Source: Sphingobacterium sp. UBA2700
GTDB lineage: Bacteria > Bacteroidota > Bacteroidia > Sphingobacteriales > Sphingobacteriaceae
Direction: 5' to 3'
DNA: 64,000 nt
Assembly: GCA_002354335.1 (NCBI GenBank)
Contig: DELI01000005.1
Coordinates: 95,411 to 159,410 of the forward strand
Shown here: piece by piece, positions 17,346-26,821 of the stretch
Position numbering within the stretch: position 1 is the stretch's first letter
How the letters are laid out: every line of letters begins with the position of its first letter
Program-made: the position numbers and the translations under genes
The notes under the pieces: model-generated
What the model was told of the DNA's origin: nothing
What the model saw: the letters and a program-made list of their open reading frames with translations, nothing else
Databases searched by the model: none

Positions 17346-17350
17346 CCTCT

Positions 17351-18808
17351 CTAATTGATCTCGTTAAATATATTTTCTAATTCCTCACGGTCGTCAAAGT
17401 GATTCTTCACGCCATTGATCTCTTGATATTTCTCGTGTCCTTTGCCCGCAACGAGGATAACATCTCCCGGTTGTGCTAAGTGAACCGCCGCGCGAATTGC
17501 TTCTCTTCGGTCGGTTATCGAGAATACATTTTTCTTCTTCTCCGCCGGTAAGCCCGCTTCCATATCTCTGATAATCTGTACCGGATCTTCCGAACGTGGA
17601 TTATCCGATGTCAAAATCACCTTGTCGCTCATTCGAGCAGCAACTTCCGCCATCTCCGGGCGCTTTGTTTTATCGCGATCGCCCCCACAGCCTAATACCG
17701 TCAATACCTGTTGACCTTGCTTTCTCAAATCAAGAATCGTCTCTAGTACATTCTCAACGGCATCCGGTGTGTGTGCATAATCCACGATAGCCACAATCCC
17801 ATTGTTCGAACGAACGGTTTCAAAACGTCCCTCTGCACCAGAAATCTCGCTCAAAGCCGTTAAAACCTTCATGGTTTCTTGTTCCAATAAAATGGCAGCA
17901 CCGTAAACCGCTAACAAGTTGTAGGCATTGAAATGCCCAACCAACTTCACCCATAACTCCTGGCTGTCAATCTGCAACAACATACCATCTAAATGACTCT
18001 CCAAAATCTTAGCCTTGAAATCAGCCATCTGATGCAGACCGTAAGTTTTACGATGTGCAAATGTATTTTGAAGCATGACGACGCCATTCTTATCATCGAT
18101 GTTGGTCAATGCGAAAGCATAGCGATCTAAGTCGTCAAAGAATTTCTTCTTTGCCTTAATATAGTTGGCAAAAGTGCCGTGAAAATCTAAGTGATCGTGC
18201 GTAATATTTGTGAAAATTCCACCCGCAAAGCGCAATCCAGCAATACGTTGTTGAACAACTGCATGCGAACTCACCTCCATGAAACAATAGTCGCAGCCAT
18301 CATCCAGCATCTCGCGCAATAATGCGTTCAGAGAGATCGGATCTGGTGTGGTATGTGTAGCAGGAACAATGCGATCGCCGATCTGATTTTGAACCGTTGA
18401 TAACAAGCCTACATGATAACCCAGCTTCGTGAACAGGTTGAACAACAAAGTTGCCACCGTCGTCTTGCCATTCGTACCTGTAACCCCAACTAATTTTAAA
18501 TCTTTGGACGGGTTGCCATAAAAATTAGCCGCAAAAACGCCTAATGCAAAGGAAGAATCATCAACCAATATATAAGTTACTCCCTCGGCAATTTCCGCAG
18601 GATATTCTTCCAATATCACTACAGTTGCACCTAACTCAACAGCCTTTGCGATAAACAAATGACCATCGGTTTGATGCCCTCGAACTGCTACAAAAGCTGA
18701 ACCTGCCTGTGCTTTTCTTGAGTCCAGACATACCGAAGTCACCGCTGTATCGAGCGAGCCTTGGTAATCCTTTACCGGGATAGCATGTAACAATTCTTTT
18801 AACAACAT
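17351..18808 (-). CDS. murE: UDP-MurNAc-L-Ala-D-Glu--2,6-diaminopimelate ligase
   Basis: MurE adds the third stem-peptide residue. The P-loop is [16 protein letters not shown], and the substrate-selecting motif is DNPRSEDP, the form that marks meso-diaminopimelate rather than lysine enzymes. The ATG at 18808 gives 485 residues ([16 protein letters not shown]), one base past the ftsI stop. An in-frame TTG at 18823 would overlap ftsI and add five residues. Order ftsI-murE-mraY is the standard one; murF, the usual next ligase, is missing from the cluster. Confidence 0.97.
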   Translation of the reverse strand: MLLKELLHAIPVKDYQGSLDTAVTSVCLDSRKAQAGSAFVAVRGHQTDGHLFIAKAVELGATVVILEEYPAEIAEGVTYILVDDSSFALGVFAANFYGNPSKDLKLVGVTGTNGKTTVATLLFNLFTKLGYHVGLLSTVQNQIGDRIVPATHTTPDPISLNALLREMLDDGCDYCFMEVSSHAVVQQRIAGLRFAGGIFTNITHDHLDFHGTFANYIKAKKKFFDDLDRYAFALTNIDDKNGVVMLQNTFAHRKTYGLHQMADFKAKILESHLDGMLLQIDSQELWVKLVGHFNAYNLLAVYGAAILLEQETMKVLTALSEISGAEGRFETVRSNNGIVAIVDYAHTPDAVENVLETILDLRKQGQQVLTVLGCGGDRDKTKRPEMAEVAARMSDKVILTSDNPRSEDPVQIIRDMEAGLPAEKKKNVFSITDRREAIRAAVHLAQPGDVILVAGKGHEKYQEINGVKNHFDDREELENIFNEIN

Positions 18809-18809
18809 A

Positions 18810-20936
18810 TTAGTGTAATTCAATTAACACCTTAGTACCCGACTTCAAACGCTGTCCGGCAGCTAATGATTGATTAAAAACTTTTCCTTTTCCACGTACA
18901 GTGGTCTTGAAGCCTGCATTCTCCATCGCAAAGATGGCATCTACCAAGCCCATACCTTTGACATCCGGAACAACACCTTCTTTAAACTCTGCGCTCGTAA
19001 ATGGCAGGGCATTCGTGCTGTTCGCTCCTGAATCCGATTGCACGATCGCATTCCAATTCACGGACTGAATGCCCAACAGCTGGTAAACCTTTGCGGTAGC
19101 ATCCTTCGAACCTTTCAACGTATATGGAACTTTAGTCCCTTTGAAATTTACTTGGCGCTTATCTAATGTACTATGCAACGACAGGTCGTTCGCATAAACC
19201 ATGTCTGCTAACTCGCGAAACACCGGACCGGCAACAGACCCTCCGTAATACCCATTTCTAGGGTTACGAATAACGACGATCATCGAGTACTTCGGATTTT
19301 CCGCAGGGAAATAACCCACGAAGGATGATTGATAGCGACGAGCGCCATATCCTCTCGATCCGTCCGCCATCTGTGCAGTACCTGTTTTACCTGCCGAACT
19401 GTACAAAGGGCTACGCAAGCGCTTACCTGTTCCTTCTGTCATCACCCCTTCCATCATCTTCTGCATCTTGCGGATAGCATCTTCTGAAGCCATTTGTTTA
19501 TTGATAACGCGAGCATCAAACTTGCGCACCGTATTCCCCAAATGTTGAATTTCCTTAACAAACAAAGGAGCTAATAAACGTCCGTTGTTCGCTACACCAT
19601 TCACCAATGTCAAAGTCTGTAACGGAGTCAATTTTAATTCGTAACCATAAGCCATCTGCACCAAAGACAACTTGCTCCATGAGCGGCTATCCGGCATCTT
19701 AACCCAAGGCTTGCCTTCTCCAGGAATCTGCAAGCCTAGTGGATCATTTAAGCCCCACTTATGCAGTTTACCAGTATATTTTGCAGGGTTGCTACCATAA
19801 TGCTGATTAATCAACTTGGCAACACCCACATTCGATGACTCTTCGAACGCTTCTTTTGCGGTTACTCTAGATTTCTTCGGCGGATGCGAATCGCGAATCG
19901 TATGGCTCGGCACTTTGTAGGTACCATTGCCAATATCAACAATCGTATTCGTGTCGATAACCCCATCATCCAACGCCACTAAGTAAGATGCAATCTTAAA
20001 AGTTGAGCCTGGATCCGCACCTTGCGCGATCGCATAGTTAAATTTTTCTCTATAAACGCCTTCAGTATCACGTGTGAAATTGGCAATCGCACGAACTTCA
20101 CCGGTATTCACTTCCATTAGGATCACACATCCGTTATCCGCATTGCTTTGGATCAGTTGTTTCTCCAATGCACGTTGCGCCATATCCTGCATGTTAACAT
20201 CGATGGTCGCGATAATATCCGAGCCGTCGGTCGGAGCAACTTCCATCTCTCTGTTCACCGGTATCCAAACACCACCTGCAATACGCTGCATTAATTGTAC
20301 ACCACTGCGTCCTTCGATATAATCTCCGAATGCACCCTCTAAGCCCACACGAACGGTATCGCCTTTGGTATTTTTATAACCTATGGTACGAGCCGCAAGA
20401 TTAGTAAACGGCAAAATGCGCTTGTTCTCGCGCACCGCTATCAAACTACTGGAATAGCGTTTCTTATTTTCTTTAAACCCTTTTAATAAAGGAAATTGCT
20501 TCAATGCCTTTAACTGTTGGTGCGAGACCGCTCGCTTAATCAACATGTAGCGCTGTTTCTTGGCACGCGCTTCTTTCAGTTGACCCAAGTATTGTCTAGA
20601 CGACTTATCACCGAAGAATTTCGCCAATTGAATAGCTAAAGAGTCGACACGAGCATTGAATACGTCGTTCTCCTCTGCAGGAATCGCCATTGCATCAAAT
20701 CGAATGTCGTATTCAGGTACTGAGGTCGCTAATAAGCTGCCGTCGTTTGAATAAATATTTCCACGAGCCGCTTCAACAACACGCTCGCGAATAGTCAAAC
20801 TATCAGCGATTGCTCTCCAACGGTCACCATCCACATACTGTAAATGCAAGAGCTTTCCGAAAACCAATAGGGCACCAAATACCATTAGCCCGAACGCCAG
20901 GTACACCCTAATCAATATGGATTTCCTAATATTCAT
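18810..20936 (-). CDS. ftsI: Septal penicillin-binding protein (FtsI/PBP3) with C-terminal PASTA domain
   Basis: A 708-residue class B PBP, the transpeptidase that crosslinks septal peptidoglycan. One N-terminal membrane anchor (about 8-28) is followed by the pedestal domain. The transpeptidase domain has the three active-site motifs SxxK (GSTFKIAS), SSN (EESSNVGVAK) and KTG (SAGKTGTAQM). The last ~60 residues (VPDVKGMGLVDAIFAMENAG onward) form a PASTA domain, which recognises uncrosslinked stem peptide or lipid II. PASTA tails are absent from E. coli FtsI but common in Bacteroidetes FtsI. Confidence 0.96.
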   Translation of the reverse strand: MNIRKSILIRVYLAFGLMVFGALLVFGKLLHLQYVDGDRWRAIADSLTIRERVVEAARGNIYSNDGSLLATSVPEYDIRFDAMAIPAEENDVFNARVDSLAIQLAKFFGDKSSRQYLGQLKEARAKKQRYMLIKRAVSHQQLKALKQFPLLKGFKENKKRYSSSLIAVRENKRILPFTNLAARTIGYKNTKGDTVRVGLEGAFGDYIEGRSGVQLMQRIAGGVWIPVNREMEVAPTDGSDIIATIDVNMQDMAQRALEKQLIQSNADNGCVILMEVNTGEVRAIANFTRDTEGVYREKFNYAIAQGADPGSTFKIASYLVALDDGVIDTNTIVDIGNGTYKVPSHTIRDSHPPKKSRVTAKEAFEESSNVGVAKLINQHYGSNPAKYTGKLHKWGLNDPLGLQIPGEGKPWVKMPDSRSWSKLSLVQMAYGYELKLTPLQTLTLVNGVANNGRLLAPLFVKEIQHLGNTVRKFDARVINKQMASEDAIRKMQKMMEGVMTEGTGKRLRSPLYSSAGKTGTAQMADGSRGYGARRYQSSFVGYFPAENPKYSMIVVIRNPRNGYYGGSVAGPVFRELADMVYANDLSLHSTLDKRQVNFKGTKVPYTLKGSKDATAKVYQLLGIQSVNWNAIVQSDSGANSTNALPFTSAEFKEGVVPDVKGMGLVDAIFAMENAGFKTTVRGKGKVFNQSLAAGQRLKSGTKVLIELH

Positions 20937-20952
20937 GTAATGGTTCTTGTAT

Positions 20953-21363
20953 TTACTGTTTAACTTCCTTTACTACTTGCAATTTGATCGGCGGTTCGGT
21001 TCTTTCCTTCAACCCTAATGTATCCGCACGTTTCGCTATTTCTGTCTGCGTCGTTAATTTCATCAACTCCGCATTCAACGATTTATAATCCCAACTCAAC
21101 TCTTTCACCTCTTTCCCTAGGCGGTCGATTCGACGAACCGTGTTCTCCGCAAGGTGTCGGTTCGATATATAAAGCAAACCCAACAAGGCCAAAAAAGCCA
21201 CGAACGGTAGGTTCTTGGCAACGAGATAAGTAGAGAGCTTCTTTTGGGAGAAAATGGACTTCAGGAAATCTTCCGTCTCTTCAACCTTTTCCTCCAAGGC
21301 ATCAGACATCTCCTCTTGCACTTCCTCGCTTAGCTCTTTATTTTTTATCGTATTCCTCGCCAT
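20953..21363 (-). CDS. ftsL: FtsL-like cell division protein
   Basis: A 136-residue bitopic protein: a charged cytoplasmic N-terminus (1-48, rich in E and K), one membrane helix (about 50-67, NLPFVAFLALLGLLYIS) and an extracytoplasmic coiled coil (about 70-115). FtsL with FtsB and FtsQ activates septal synthesis by FtsWI. Primary-sequence similarity to proteobacterial FtsL is slight; topology and location between rsmH and ftsI carry the call. Bacteroidetes versions have this long acidic N-terminus. Confidence 0.88.
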   Translation of the reverse strand: MARNTIKNKELSEEVQEEMSDALEEKVEETEDFLKSIFSQKKLSTYLVAKNLPFVAFLALLGLLYISNRHLAENTVRRIDRLGKEVKELSWDYKSLNAELMKLTTQTEIAKRADTLGLKERTEPPIKLQVVKEVKQ

Positions 21364-21382
21364 TCGCTAGTCTTTGCTTCAA

Positions 21383-22294
21383 TTACACCTTTTCTGCTAT
21401 ACGCAATTTCGCACTGCGCGCCCTGTTGTTTCTCGCCAACTCCTCTTCATTTGCCACAATAGCCTTCCGGCTGATTACTTTAAATGGTTTGATTTCATTC
21501 CCGAAAAAGTCCTTCTCCACCTCTCCTTTGAACTTACCCTTCGCCATGAAATTCTTAACCAATCTATCTTCTAAAGAATGGTAAGACATCACCACCAATC
21601 GTCCGGACTCTTTCAAAACCCCAACCGTCTGCTCCAAGAACTCCTGCAGGGCTTCTAACTCTTTATTTACCTCGATACGTAAAGCTTGAAATACCTGTGC
21701 ATGGTATTTATGTTCTTTACCTTTCGGAACTAATTTCTTAATCACCTCTTTTAGCTCAGCAACCGTATTGATCTCTTGATTTAAGCGAGCAGTAACGATT
21801 GTTTTTGCCAAAGTCTTTGCATTGATGATTTCACCATACATCCCGAAGATGCGATGCAAATCTTCTTCGGCGTAGGTACGCAATACCTTGCGTGCATCTA
21901 AGTCCGAAACCTGATCCATTCGCATATCCAAATCCGCATCAAAGCGAATGGAAAAACCGCGGTCAGCATCATCGAACTGATGGGAGGAAACACCTAAATC
22001 AGCTAAGATGCCATCAACGGCACGAACCCCCTCTAAACGCAAATAATTTTTTAAGAACCTAAAGTTTTGATGTATCAACGTGAAACGAGGATCATCCAAA
22101 GCATTCTTAACAGCATCCGGATCCTGATCGAACGCGATCAAACGACCCTTTGGCTCTAAGTGTTTCAATATTTCTTTTGAATGCCCACCTCCACCGAAGG
22201 TCACATCCACATAAATCCCGTCTGGTTTTATAGCAAGTGCATCAATACACTCCTGAAGCATCACTGGTACGTGGTAGCCGATTTCGTTACTCAT
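21383..22294 (-). CDS. rsmH: 16S rRNA (cytosine(1402)-N(4))-methyltransferase RsmH
   Basis: RsmH (MraW) methylates N4 of C1402 in the ribosomal P-site region. The 303-residue protein begins MSNEIGYHVPVMLQECIDAL, with the SAM motif DVTFGGGGHSKEIL and the further family blocks ADLGVSSHQFDDADRGFSIR and VVMSYHSLEDRLVKNF. ATG at 22294 overlaps the mraZ stop by 8 bp (ATGAGTAA), a typical coupling junction; an in-frame start further upstream would run into mraZ and is not favoured. Confidence 0.98.
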   Translation of the reverse strand: MSNEIGYHVPVMLQECIDALAIKPDGIYVDVTFGGGGHSKEILKHLEPKGRLIAFDQDPDAVKNALDDPRFTLIHQNFRFLKNYLRLEGVRAVDGILADLGVSSHQFDDADRGFSIRFDADLDMRMDQVSDLDARKVLRTYAEEDLHRIFGMYGEIINAKTLAKTIVTARLNQEINTVAELKEVIKKLVPKGKEHKYHAQVFQALRIEVNKELEALQEFLEQTVGVLKESGRLVVMSYHSLEDRLVKNFMAKGKFKGEVEKDFFGNEIKPFKVISRKAIVANEEELARNNRARSAKLRIAEKV

Positions 22295-22760
22295 TCTCCA
22301 ACCCTCCGAAATCAAATCCACCCATAACGTCTTCCGCTAATGCGGCAAAATCATCACCCATATCTGCATCCATAATCGCATCGTATTCTGCTTTCGACCA
22401 CACTTCAATCTTATCAAACTGACATGCCAGAACAACATCCGCTTGAATACCCGCGTATTCTAACAAACCCTTCGGCAATAACACACGGCCTGCAGAGTCC
22501 AAAGACAATTCCGTTGCACCACGCATAAATTGACGAATGAAGTTTCTGTTCTTCGCATTATATTGGTTCAGCTTTGCCAGCTGCGCCATTTTCTTATTCC
22601 ATTCATCTCTTGTGTAAATCACCAAATTCTTCTCAAAACCTCGGTTCACGACAAGCCCTTCCCTCTCCGCTTCCGGCAGCTGCCGTTTAAGCGAAGCTGG
22701 AACCACCATTCTTCCCTTGGTGTCTAGCTTACATTCGAATTCTCCGATTAATTGATTCAT
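22287..22760 (-). CDS. mraZ: Division/cell wall cluster transcriptional repressor MraZ
   Basis: First gene of the dcw operon, encoding a ring-forming AbrB-fold DNA-binding protein. The 157-residue protein contains two MraZ repeats, each with the DxxxR signature: DTKGRMVVPASLKRQ (about 13-27) and DSAGRVLLPKGLLEYAG (about 90-106). In characterised bacteria MraZ represses its own operon by binding direct repeats of TGGGN ahead of the gene, and exactly such repeats are found here at 22807-22831. The last ~15 residues are acidic and beyond the usual end. Confidence 0.97.
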   Translation of the reverse strand: MNQLIGEFECKLDTKGRMVVPASLKRQLPEAEREGLVVNRGFEKNLVIYTRDEWNKKMAQLAKLNQYNAKNRNFIRQFMRGATELSLDSAGRVLLPKGLLEYAGIQADVVLACQFDKIEVWSKAEYDAIMDADMGDDFAALAEDVMGGFDFGGLENE

Positions 22761-22788
22761 TCAGTATACGTCTACACTAATTTTAATG

Positions 22789-22831
22789 TAAAAGTAGACA
22801 CTTTCCCCCACAATCTCCCACAATCCCCCAC
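22789..22831 (-). promoter_or_regulatory. Probable MraZ operator with overlapping promoter
   Basis: On the minus strand three GTGGG boxes (22827-22831, 22817-22821, 22807-22811) recur with an exact 10-bp period, one helical turn, each as TTGTGGGRGR-like sequence. This is the layout of MraZ binding sites in other bacteria (TGGGN repeats with 5-bp spacers). TACTTTTA at 22789-22796 resembles the -7 element (TAnnTTTG with one change), 29 bp ahead of the ATG. The boxes cover the region where the -33 contact would fall. The operator call is strong by pattern; the promoter itself is weak. Confidence 0.75.
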
Positions 22832-23045
22832 AAAAAAGTTTTCCACATCATGATACGACTACAAAAACAGCCTCTAACGCAACAAAATCAAAGGATTATA
22901 TTGAATTACAATAAATTAAAAAATGTATCAAATCGATTGAAAACCATCGATTAAGGAAAGGATATTGGAGGCTTTTCCATAAAAAATTAGGAAAATAAGA
23001 ACAAAGTGGCTGAAAGTGGGAGAAGATAAAACATGTTCAAGTCAA

Positions 23046-23363
23046 AGCCATTATAAACCCCTTTCAAACCCAATTCAAACCCCAATCAAACCCGCTCGAG
23101 AGCGGGTTTGATTGGGGTTTGAATTGGGTAGTATTTAGTAGTTAGTAGTTAGTATTTAGACCTAGGGCGGTTATTAGGTTTTAGAGATTAGATGTGAGAC
23201 ATAAGATTTTAGACATTAGACTTTGTCTTGAACCAGGAAAGAAAGGATGTAATGATTGACAGGATATTTGGCATACAGTATTAACGGGTGGAGACATAAT
23301 GGTCGCTATAGGTCTTAATACTAAGTACTAACTACTAAATCCTTCCTTTCTTGGTTCAAGACA
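23046..23363. repeat. Composite intergenic repeat, copy 2 (within gene-free 22761-23471)
   Basis: Module C (as a perfect palindrome) lies at 23069-23128, A at 23127-23165, B at 23178-23220 and D at 23223-23266. Inverted A is at 23308-23340 and inverted D at 23341-23363. The order of the inverted modules differs from copy 1, so copies are not simple duplicates. The rest of the 711-bp gap holds the mraZ control region (22761-22850) and AT-rich sequence (22850-23040) in which I see nothing else. Confidence 0.85.
23069..23128. repeat. Perfect palindrome with 29-bp arms (module C)
   Basis: The arm at 23069-23097 (begins CCCAATTCAAACCCC, ends CCCGCTC) is an exact inverse of the arm at 23100-23128, separated by only two bases. 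No T run follows on either strand, so it is not an ordinary terminator. A decayed version of the same arms is present in copies 1 and 4. Confidence 0.95.
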
Positions 23364-23437
23364 TCCCCCTTCCACAACCAAAAAAGCGCTCCTTCCTTCT
23401 ACCTAAAATCCAATTCTTTATTTTAATATAAATCCGA

Positions 23438-23445
23438 TAATTTTG
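23438..23445 (+). promoter_or_regulatory. Probable -7 element of aspS
   Basis: TAATTTTG fits TAnnTTTG and lies 26 bp ahead of the aspS ATG. The expected -33 TTG about 20 bp upstream is only partly matched (TTC at 23415-23417). Confidence 0.55.
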
Positions 23446-23471
23446 TCCTTCTATAATAAAGACAGTAAATC

Positions 23472-25226
23472 ATGCACAGAACACATACTTGTGGCGAACT
23501 AAGAATTGAAGATATTGGAAAAACCGTAACCTTAAGTGGTTGGGTTCAGAAATCACGCGACCTTGGAGGGATGACCTTCATTGACGTTCGTGATCGATAT
23601 GGTATTACACAATTAACCTTTAACAGTGATGATGACGAGTCCCTTCGTAGCCGCGCACGCGAGCTAGGGAGAGAGTTTGTGATCAAAGCTACAGGAACTG
23701 TTATTGAGCGCTCAAGTAAGAACAGTAAAATCCCTACGGGAGAGATTGAAATTAAAGTGAGCAACTTGGAGATTCTAAACGAATCGAAGCTACCTCCATT
23801 CACTATTGAGGATGAAACGGATGGTGGTGATGATATCCGTATGAAATATCGTTATTTGGATATTCGTAGAAATCCGGTTAAGAACAGCTTACTTTTCCGT
23901 CATAAAGTAACGCAAGAGGTTAGAAACTATTTATCGAACCTTGACTTCTGTGAGGTGGAGACTCCTTATTTAATTAAATCTACACCAGAAGGGGCGCGTG
24001 ACTTTATCGTACCTTCACGTATGAACCCTGGGCAGTTCTATGCCTTACCTCAATCGCCTCAAACATTCAAACAGTTATTGATGGTCGGTGGTATGGATAA
24101 GTACTTCCAAATCGTTAAGTGTTTCCGCGACGAGGATTTACGCGCAGACAGACAGCCGGAGTTTACACAGATCGACTGTGAGATGTCATTCGTAGAACAA
24201 GAAGACATCTTGAATATTTTCGAAGGCATGACTCGCCACCTATTGAAAACGATCCACGGAATAGAATTAGATCAATTCCCTAGAATGACATTCGACGAAG
24301 CGATGCGCACATACGGAAACGACAAACCGGATATCCGTTTTGGAATGAAGTTCGGTGAGTTGAACGCCGTTGCTCAGCATAAAGAGTTCGCTATTTTCAA
24401 CAATGCCGAACTTGTCGTTGGTATTGCTGTTCCAGAGGCAGCTTCTTACACTAGAAAACAGATTGATGAACTTATCGAATGGGTAAAACGCCCTCAAGTT
24501 TGTGCATCAGGAATGGTCTATGCAAAATACGAAGCTGATGGCAGCATAAAGTCTTCCGTAGATAAATTCTACGATCAGGCAGACTTATTGAAATGGGCAG
24601 AAGCCACAAGCGCTAAACCTGGTGACTTGATCTTGATATTATCGGGTCCGGCAAATAAAACACGCGCGCAGTTATCTGCATTACGTATGGAATTAGGAAA
24701 TCGCCTAGGCTTACGCAAGCCTGATGAATTTGCACCGCTATGGGTAATTGACTTCCCATTATTGGAGTGGGATGAAGAAAGCGGACGCTTCCACGCGATG
24801 CACCACCCATTCACCTCTCCAAAATTAGAGGATATGCCTTTATTAGACACCGATCCGGGAAAAGTACGTGCAAATGCATACGACTTAGTCCTAAATGGTA
24901 ATGAAATTGGTGGTGGTTCCATCCGTATCCATGATAAAGAAATGCAAGCCTTGATGTTTAAGCATTTAGGATTCACGGAAGAGCAGGCGCAGGATCAATT
25001 TGGATTCCTGATGAATGCCTTCCAATATGGTGCTCCTCCGCACGGCGGATTAGCATTCGGACTTGACCGTTTAACAGCAATTCTTGGTGGACAGGAGACA
25101 ATTCGTGACTTTATCGCATTCCCGAAAAATAATTCTGGACGTGATGTGATGATCGATGCTCCTGCGACAATTGCTTTAGAACAGCTAGATGAGTTGAATA
25201 TTGCGTTAAAACCTCTAACAAAATAA
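23472..25226 (+). CDS. aspS: Aspartyl-tRNA synthetase
   Basis: A 584-residue class II synthetase charging tRNA-Asp. The N-terminal OB fold (about 1-110, starting [19 protein letters not shown]) binds the anticodon. Class II motif 2 is [18 protein letters not shown], and motif 3 is [15 protein letters not shown] near the C-terminus. The bacterial-specific GAD insertion lies at about 290-420, and MHHPFTSP is present. Length and motifs are those of bacterial AspRS. Whether it is discriminating (Asp only) or also charges tRNA-Asn cannot be decided from the window. It is a single gene ended by a strong terminator. Confidence 0.98.
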   Translation: MHRTHTCGELRIEDIGKTVTLSGWVQKSRDLGGMTFIDVRDRYGITQLTFNSDDDESLRSRARELGREFVIKATGTVIERSSKNSKIPTGEIEIKVSNLEILNESKLPPFTIEDETDGGDDIRMKYRYLDIRRNPVKNSLLFRHKVTQEVRNYLSNLDFCEVETPYLIKSTPEGARDFIVPSRMNPGQFYALPQSPQTFKQLLMVGGMDKYFQIVKCFRDEDLRADRQPEFTQIDCEMSFVEQEDILNIFEGMTRHLLKTIHGIELDQFPRMTFDEAMRTYGNDKPDIRFGMKFGELNAVAQHKEFAIFNNAELVVGIAVPEAASYTRKQIDELIEWVKRPQVCASGMVYAKYEADGSIKSSVDKFYDQADLLKWAEATSAKPGDLILILSGPANKTRAQLSALRMELGNRLGLRKPDEFAPLWVIDFPLLEWDEESGRFHAMHHPFTSPKLEDMPLLDTDPGKVRANAYDLVLNGNEIGGGSIRIHDKEMQALMFKHLGFTEEQAQDQFGFLMNAFQYGAPPHGGLAFGLDRLTAILGGQETIRDFIAFPKNNSGRDVMIDAPATIALEQLDELNIALKPLTK

Positions 25227-25279
25227 TAGGAATCGGTTTTTCCACATCCACTCATTAACGGATAAATTATTATCTTTAT

Positions 25280-25314
25280 AAAAGTTGACCATATCCCGGT
25301 CAACTTTTATTTTT
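25280..25314 (+). terminator. Terminator of aspS
   Basis: AAAAGTTGACC (25280-25290) pairs perfectly with GGTCAACTTTT (25298-25308) around a 7-nt loop and is followed by a T-rich tail (25308-25314). The structure also contains the next gene's promoter. Confidence 0.9.
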
Positions 25315-25315
25315 G
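25285..25315 (+). promoter_or_regulatory. Promoter of the LutB-like gene, inside the aspS terminator
   Basis: TTG at 25285-25287 lies in the 5' arm of the terminator and TATTTTTG at 25308-25315 is its T tail; the spacer is exactly 20 bp. Transcription would start near 25322, about 16 nt before the ATG at 25338. Confidence 0.7.
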
Positions 25316-25337
25316 TATACATCGCACACAATACCCT

Positions 25338-26723
25338 ATGGCAGCATCAGCAGCAGACAAATTCCTTCAGGACAGTAAGACGAAATCGTTCGATTTGCGC
25401 CATCGACAAATTATCAATACGAATATTGATAAGTATAATGTGGCTTTTGAGCGTGGCAAATCGAAATTTCATGACCTGGAGAATTCGAAACAGAAGGCTA
25501 ATCTGATCAAATGGAAGGTGATCGAAAATCTGGATCGGTATTTATTGGATTTCGAGTCTAATTTCACGAAGAACGGCGGCCACGTGATCTGGGCGAATGA
25601 TGCGGAAGAAGCAAGACAGGAGATTGCGAAAATTATCGAACAGCACAACGCGAAGACAGTCATCAAATCCAAATCGATGGCGACGGAGGAGATTGAACTG
25701 AATCACTTTCTTGCCAAGAAAAATATCGAAACCATTGAAAGCGATTTAGGTGAATTCATTATTCAACTATTAGATCAAAAGCCTTATCATTTCGTTACTC
25801 CTGCTATGCACCTTAGTTTGGAAGATATTGCTAAGCTATTCCATGAGCGTTTCGAAACACCCTTGGAAGCGACAGCGGAGGAATTGACCATGAAGGCGCG
25901 TGAGATATTACGCGAGAAATATACAACTGCAGATATTGGTATCAGCGGTGCGAATTTCTTAGTTGCAGACTCAGGAAGTATCGCCATTACAGAAAACGAA
26001 GGGAATGCGCGTCTGACGACCTCCTTTCCGAAAGTTCATATTGCGGTTGTCGGCATTGAGAAGGTTATTCCCAGTATGGCCGACCTGGATTTGTTCTGGC
26101 CGCTCCTCGCCTCCCACGGAACCGGACAAAACCTAACGGTTTACAACACCCTCCTAAGCGGGCCTCGCAAGGCCTCCGAAACGGACGGTCCGGAAGTAAT
26201 GTATGTAATCCTATTAGACAATGGACGCAGCAATGTATTAGAACAAAAAGACCAACGTCAAGGACTATACTGCATCCGTTGCGGCGCCTGTCTTAATGTT
26301 TGCCCTATCTATCAAAATATTGGCGGTCATACCTATGAAACGACCTATCAAGGACCTATTGGCTCTTTGATTTCTCCACACCTGAATGGCATGAAAGAGT
26401 TTAAGCACTTGAGTTATGCCTCTTCGCTATGTGGAAAATGTACGGAAGTATGCCCTGTAGGCATTGATATTCAAAAAATGCTCTTGTTGAATCGTCGCGA
26501 CTCGGTTCAGGAGAATCTAACGACCGGTGCGGAGAAGAAAGCGTGGGGCCTGTTTACTTGGGCTATTCAGAAGCGCAAGATCATCGATTTCTTCGGCGGT
26601 AAAACCAAAAACTTCTTTATCAAGAATTTCTTTAGAAAGGCATGGGGAGAAAATAGAGAACTCCCTAAGATTGCGGAGAAATCTTTCTCTCAGCAATATA
26701 AGGAAATGCAGAAAAAGAAGTAA
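25338..26723 (+). CDS. LutB-like iron-sulfur protein (LUD domain)
   Basis: A 461-residue member of the LutB/YkgF family, which in other bacteria acts with LutA and LutC to oxidise L-lactate. The LUD domain covers about 60-300. Two ferredoxin-type clusters follow: C312-x2-C315-x2-C318-x3-C322 (CIRCGACLNVC) and C365-x2-C368-x3-C372 (CGKCTEVC). That is enough for two 4Fe-4S clusters, the last Cys of each probably being shared. No lutA or lutC is adjacent, so pathway membership is inferred from family only. The tail (about 395-461) is very rich in K, F and N. Confidence 0.9.
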   Translation: MAASAADKFLQDSKTKSFDLRHRQIINTNIDKYNVAFERGKSKFHDLENSKQKANLIKWKVIENLDRYLLDFESNFTKNGGHVIWANDAEEARQEIAKIIEQHNAKTVIKSKSMATEEIELNHFLAKKNIETIESDLGEFIIQLLDQKPYHFVTPAMHLSLEDIAKLFHERFETPLEATAEELTMKAREILREKYTTADIGISGANFLVADSGSIAITENEGNARLTTSFPKVHIAVVGIEKVIPSMADLDLFWPLLASHGTGQNLTVYNTLLSGPRKASETDGPEVMYVILLDNGRSNVLEQKDQRQGLYCIRCGACLNVCPIYQNIGGHTYETTYQGPIGSLISPHLNGMKEFKHLSYASSLCGKCTEVCPVGIDIQKMLLLNRRDSVQENLTTGAEKKAWGLFTWAIQKRKIIDFFGGKTKNFFIKNFFRKAWGENRELPKIAEKSFSQQYKEMQKKK

Positions 26724-26744
26724 TCAAAAGTTTATCTGGACGCC

Positions 26745-26797
26745 AATGCGTAGAGCCCTTTCATTGAAGGGCTCCGAAAAGAAATTCTTTACGCATT
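26745..26797. terminator. Nested hairpin between two convergent genes
   Basis: AATGCGTA (26745-26752) pairs with TACGCATT (26790-26797), and inside it GAGCCCTT (26753-26760) pairs with AAGGGCTC (26767-26774). It fills the 98-bp gap between the LutB-like gene and the convergent VWA gene. There is no long T run, so bidirectional termination is likely but not certain. Confidence 0.6.
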
Positions 26798-26821
26798 GTT
26801 ATAGAATCCTAAATTTTGTAC

